A stretch of 10,354 nt of DNA from an uncultured Collinsella sp. (lineage in GTDB: Bacteria > Actinomycetota > Coriobacteriia > Coriobacteriales > Coriobacteriaceae): contig CABSMB010000023.1 in the NCBI GenBank assembly GCA_902478705.1, positions 1 to 10,354 of the forward strand, written 5' to 3'. Under the pieces are notes generated by a model, which saw only the letters and a list, made by a program, of their open reading frames with translations, was not told the DNA's origin and did not search any database. This document shows positions 8,141 to 10,354 of the stretch, one piece after another; within the stretch, counting starts at the first letter, position 1; each line of letters begins with the position of its first letter. The translations under genes and the position numbers were made by a program.

Positions 8141-8533
8141 ATGCGTATCCGCATCGTGTGCCCCGTGAGCTGCGCCTATGAGGGCGACGCTGCGTTTGTG
8201 TCGATTCCGTCCACGGATGGCGAGTTCGGCGTTCTGCCTGCTCACTCCAGCGAAATCTGCACGATCGACCGCGGTTGCGTTCGCGTTTCCGATAAGGCCA
8301 TGGGCACTGTCGACCACACGTTTGCCGTGGCCGGCGGCTATGCCCAGGTTGCGGACGATGTCGTGACCGTTCTCGCCGAGCGCGCTTGCGATTTGGCGAC
8401 CGTCGACGCCGACAAGGTTAAAGCTGATATTCAAGGTTTTGAAGAGAAGCTGGGTAATTTGTCGGAGGATGATGCACGCCGCGCCTACCTCTATAATGAA
8501 ATCGCATGGTGTAAGCTCAAGCTTGCCCAATAG
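8141..8533 (+). CDS. atpC: ATP synthase F1 subunit epsilon
   Basis: Epsilon binds gamma and the c-ring, and in many bacteria it inhibits ATP hydrolysis. The 130-residue product has the N-terminal beta-sandwich (about 1-84) with DGEFGVLPAHSSEI (26-39), matching the family motif GE.GVLPGH, and FAVAGGYAQV (61-70). A C-terminal two-helix region (88-130) follows that could act as the inhibitory arm. I see no clear Bacillus-type ATP-binding motif in it. The gene starts 3 nt after atpD, preceded by GGGGGAGAAG (8124-8133). From about 8416 the codons turn AT-rich (AAA, GAT, ATT, CAA, TTT, TAT, AAT), unlike the rest of the operon. That stretch contains a consensus -10 hexamer. Confidence 0.95.
   Translation: MRIRIVCPVSCAYEGDAAFVSIPSTDGEFGVLPAHSSEICTIDRGCVRVSDKAMGTVDHTFAVAGGYAQVADDVVTVLAERACDLATVDADKVKADIQGFEEKLGNLSEDDARRAYLYNEIAWCKLKLAQ
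8492..8497 (+). promoter_or_regulatory. Consensus -10 hexamer inside atpC, possible murA promoter
   Basis: TATAAT matches the sigma-70 -10 box exactly and is encoded by rare Tyr-Asn codons in a locally AT-rich stretch. At 16-18 bp upstream there is no good -35, and there is no extended TG motif, so promoter strength is doubtful. Transcription would start near 8504, upstream of the 8570 hairpin, and would supply murA only by passing through it. Confidence 0.3.
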
Positions 8534-8569
8534 TCAGACGTTTTAGCGTTCGACCATTTGCGAACACAT

Positions 8570-8608
8570 CATGCCCGGGATGGCCCAGCCATCCCGGGCA
8601 TGCTTTTT
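8570..8608 (+). terminator. Strong intrinsic terminator at the end of the atp operon
   Basis: A 14-bp perfect stem (8570-8583 with 8589-8602, containing CCCGGG in each arm) encloses the 5-nt loop CCCAG. It is followed by C and five T (8604-8608). It lies 36 nt after the atpC stop and is a textbook Rho-independent terminator. The murA ribosome binding site begins immediately after the T-run, so the hairpin also lies in any murA leader. Confidence 0.88.
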
Positions 8609-8615
8609 GAAAGGG
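8609..8615 (+). promoter_or_regulatory. Ribosome binding site of murA, decides the TTG start
   Basis: GAAAGGG lies 6 nt before TTG 8622 and directly after the terminator T-run. It supports TTG as the start, as does the conserved MurA N-terminus that begins there. Confidence 0.7.
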
Positions 8616-8621
8616 TAGACC

Positions 8622-9905
8622 TTGGATATTATCCGCGTTGAGGGTGGCCACGCCATCGGAGGTTCCGTGCCTGTTTCGGGTGCCAAGAACTCCGCGCTCA
8701 AACTTATGGCGGCAACGCTTCTGGCGCCGGGCAAGACGACGCTGCAGAACGTGCCTGATATTTCCGATGTCCACGTGATGGGCAAGGTGCTCAAGGGTAT
8801 GGGCGCTACGATCGATGTTCTCGACGAGCACACGCTCGAGATCGATACCTCCCAGGTTGATTCTTGGGAGGCGCCCTACGAGCTCGTTGCCAAGATGCGC
8901 GCTTCCACGGCCGTGATGGGACCCCTGCTGGGCCGTTTCCATCGCGCCAAGATCGCCATGCCCGGTGGCTGCAACCTGGGTGCTCGCAAGATCGATATGC
9001 ATATCTTGGGTCTTGAGGCCTTGGGCGTTGAGTTCGATACCGCCCACGGCTATATCAACGCCAACGCGCCCCAGGGCCTGCACGGTACCACCGTCACGCT
9101 CGAGTTTGCCAGTGTCGGTGCGACCGAGAACCTCATCATGGCCTCCGTGCGCGCGCAGGGTACCACGGTAATCGACAATGCCGCCCGCGAGCCCGAGATC
9201 GTCGATCTCGCCAACATGCTCAACGAAATGGGTGCCAAGATTGTCGGCGCCGGTACGCCTGTCGTGACCATCGAGGGCGTGGAGGAGCTGCATCCCGTTA
9301 CCCATCGCGTGGTGGGCGACCGTATCGAGGCCGGTACCTTTATCGTTGCCGGTGCGTTGATGGCCGACGATTGCGGTGTCGACGTCACAGGCTTTTGCCC
9401 CATTCACTTGGGCATGGTGCTCAAGAAGATGGAGCTCATGGGCATCGACTGCGAGCGCGTCGAGGATGGCGTCCATGTGAACCGTGCCGAGCGCATCAAG
9501 CCGGTCGATATCCAGACGCTCCCGTTCCCCGGTTTCCCCACGGATATGCAGGCGCAGATCATGGTGCTTTCCGCCCTGGCCGACGGCAGCTCCGTTATCA
9601 CCGAGAATATCTTCGAGAATCGCTTTATGTTTGCATCCGAGCTGGTGCGCATGGGCGCCGATATTCGCATCGAGAGCCATCACGCTATGATTCACGGCGT
9701 CAAGGGCTTCTCCGGCGCTCAGGTAACCTCACCGGATCTTCGTGGTGGCGCGGCACTCGTCGTCGCCGGCCTAATTGCCTACGGCACGACCGAGCTCTCG
9801 GCCATCCATCACATTAAGCGCGGCTACGAACAGTTTGTTGAAAAGCTGCAGGCGCTTGGCGCTCATGTCGAGCACGCCACTGTTCCCGATCCCGTCATCT
9901 ACTAA
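8622..9905 (+). CDS. murA: UDP-N-acetylglucosamine 1-carboxyvinyltransferase
   Basis: MurA transfers enolpyruvate from phosphoenolpyruvate to UDP-GlcNAc in the cytoplasm, the first committed step of peptidoglycan synthesis. The 427-residue protein has usual length. SGAKNSAL (19-26) carries the catalytic K22-N23. R93 lies in KMRAS. C117 in MPGGCNLGAR is the PEP-adduct cysteine and the fosfomycin target. FPTDMQAQ (305-312) carries D308, the likely general base, and HIKRGYEQF (397-405) carries the C-terminal Arg. Because the cysteine is not replaced by Asp, no intrinsic target resistance to fosfomycin is expected. The TTG start is supported by homology and by GAAAGGG. The gene follows the atp terminator by 13 nt and precedes the LCP gene by 12 nt. 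The frame is intact. Confidence 0.97.
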   Translation: MDIIRVEGGHAIGGSVPVSGAKNSALKLMAATLLAPGKTTLQNVPDISDVHVMGKVLKGMGATIDVLDEHTLEIDTSQVDSWEAPYELVAKMRASTAVMGPLLGRFHRAKIAMPGGCNLGARKIDMHILGLEALGVEFDTAHGYINANAPQGLHGTTVTLEFASVGATENLIMASVRAQGTTVIDNAAREPEIVDLANMLNEMGAKIVGAGTPVVTIEGVEELHPVTHRVVGDRIEAGTFIVAGALMADDCGVDVTGFCPIHLGMVLKKMELMGIDCERVEDGVHVNRAERIKPVDIQTLPFPGFPTDMQAQIMVLSALADGSSVITENIFENRFMFASELVRMGADIRIESHHAMIHGVKGFSGAQVTSPDLRGGAALVVAGLIAYGTTELSAIHHIKRGYEQFVEKLQALGAHVEHATVPDPVIY

Positions 9906-9917
9906 TGCAGGTTGCCT

Positions 9918-10354
9918 ATGTTTAAGAAAAAGCCCATTACGGAATCTCGAAGACCTTCGACTGGCGCTCAGGCAAAAATTTATAGCCGCGATAACGTTGC
10001 CCGCTATTCCGAGCGCGCCCGTCAGCGCCGTCGCGGTCATACGGTTCGCCGCGTTGCGCTCATTGCTGTGCTCGGTGTGCTGCTGAGCGCTACGACTGCC
10101 GCCGGCCTGTGGTTTGCCACCATTATGGGCAAGCTCGGCGATTCCAATGTCATTACCGACAACCTGCGCCAGATCCTGGTTGATACCGACGAGGCAAAGG
10201 ACCCGTTCTACGTGCTACTCCTTGGCACTGACGGTCGCCCGGGCGAGGATACATACCGCGCCGACTCGATTATCCTGGCGCGTATCGACCCCACGCAAAA
10301 ACAGGCGACGCTCATCTCCATTCCGCGCGACACCAAGGTCGTCTACAACGGCTC
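9918..10354 (+). CDS. LytR-CpsA-Psr (LCP) family protein, N-terminal part (runs off window)
   Basis: LCP proteins are membrane-anchored enzymes that attach undecaprenyl-linked glycopolymers to peptidoglycan outside the membrane. The visible 145 residues comprise a basic cytoplasmic N-terminus (1-44, with RARQRRRGHTVRR) and one membrane helix (about 45-69). A short linker leads to the start of the LCP domain: DPFYVLLLGTDGRPGED (95-111), YRADSIILARIDP (113-125) and TLISIPRDT (131-139). D105, R114, D116, R137 and D138 match the conserved residues that bind the pyrophosphate and metal. ATG 9918 follows murA by 12 nt with a weak ribosome binding site (CAGG, 9908-9911), suggesting the same transcript. 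The polymer attached cannot be told from this fragment. The 3' end is beyond position 10354. Confidence 0.9.
   Translation, partial: MFKKKPITESRRPSTGAQAKIYSRDNVARYSERARQRRRGHTVRRVALIAVLGVLLSATTAAGLWFATIMGKLGDSNVITDNLRQILVDTDEAKDPFYVLLLGTDGRPGEDTYRADSIILARIDPTQKQATLISIPRDTKVVYNG

Noticed and set aside
8548..8565. GTTCG/CGAAC inverted repeat between atpC and the terminator
   Set aside because: Only 5 bp with an 8-nt loop, overshadowed by the strong hairpin that follows, with no sign of function.
8517..9695. 392-codon minus-strand frame opposite murA
   Set aside because: Antisense shadow of murA, whose own product is complete and conserved.

Overview
This window is a housekeeping chromosomal segment from a GC-rich bacterium, with every confident gene on the + strand. 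The gene order (end of glpK, upp, a small membrane protein, atpBEFHAGDC, murA, an LCP-family gene), the strong preference for C/G-ending codons, the use of GTG and TTG starts and the protein sequences suggest a Coriobacteriia actinobacterium, most plausibly Collinsella or a close relative. That assignment is inference from recall, not from a database search.

Layout. Positions 3-599 hold the C-terminal ~40% of glycerol kinase. After a 122-nt gap comes upp (uracil salvage), which ends at a long imperfect hairpin that probably terminates its transcript. The next ~200 nt hold no gene but carry repeats, an inverted repeat and a promoter-like element. These lie upstream of a small three-helix membrane protein (start corrected here to GTG 1650), which sits where atpI usually sits. 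Then follows a complete F1Fo ATP synthase operon in canonical order: a, c, b, delta, alpha, gamma, beta, epsilon. The genes are tightly packed (atpF/atpH overlap by 11 nt, TAATG junctions at atpH/atpA and atpG/atpD). The exception is a 124-nt hairpin-rich spacer before atpE, the subunit needed in the highest copy number. A perfect 14-bp hairpin with a T-run follows atpC. Only 13 nt after it, murA (the first committed step of peptidoglycan synthesis) starts with TTG, and an LCP-family cell-wall ligase gene runs off the right edge.

Function. The ATP synthase appears complete. The residues needed for catalysis and ion transport are present, and the c subunit lacks the known Na+ ligands, so it should be H+-coupled. 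The murA-LCP pair belongs to cell-wall assembly. upp and glpK are separate metabolic genes.

I found no mobile element, CRISPR array, tRNA, rRNA, phage gene or defence system, and no convincing sign of an undescribed multi-gene system. The points worth a second look are small-scale: a signal-peptide-like N-terminus on subunit b, a 12-residue insertion next to Walker B in subunit alpha, a very short c subunit, structured spacers, and a terminator placed so that murA can hardly be transcribed without passing through it.
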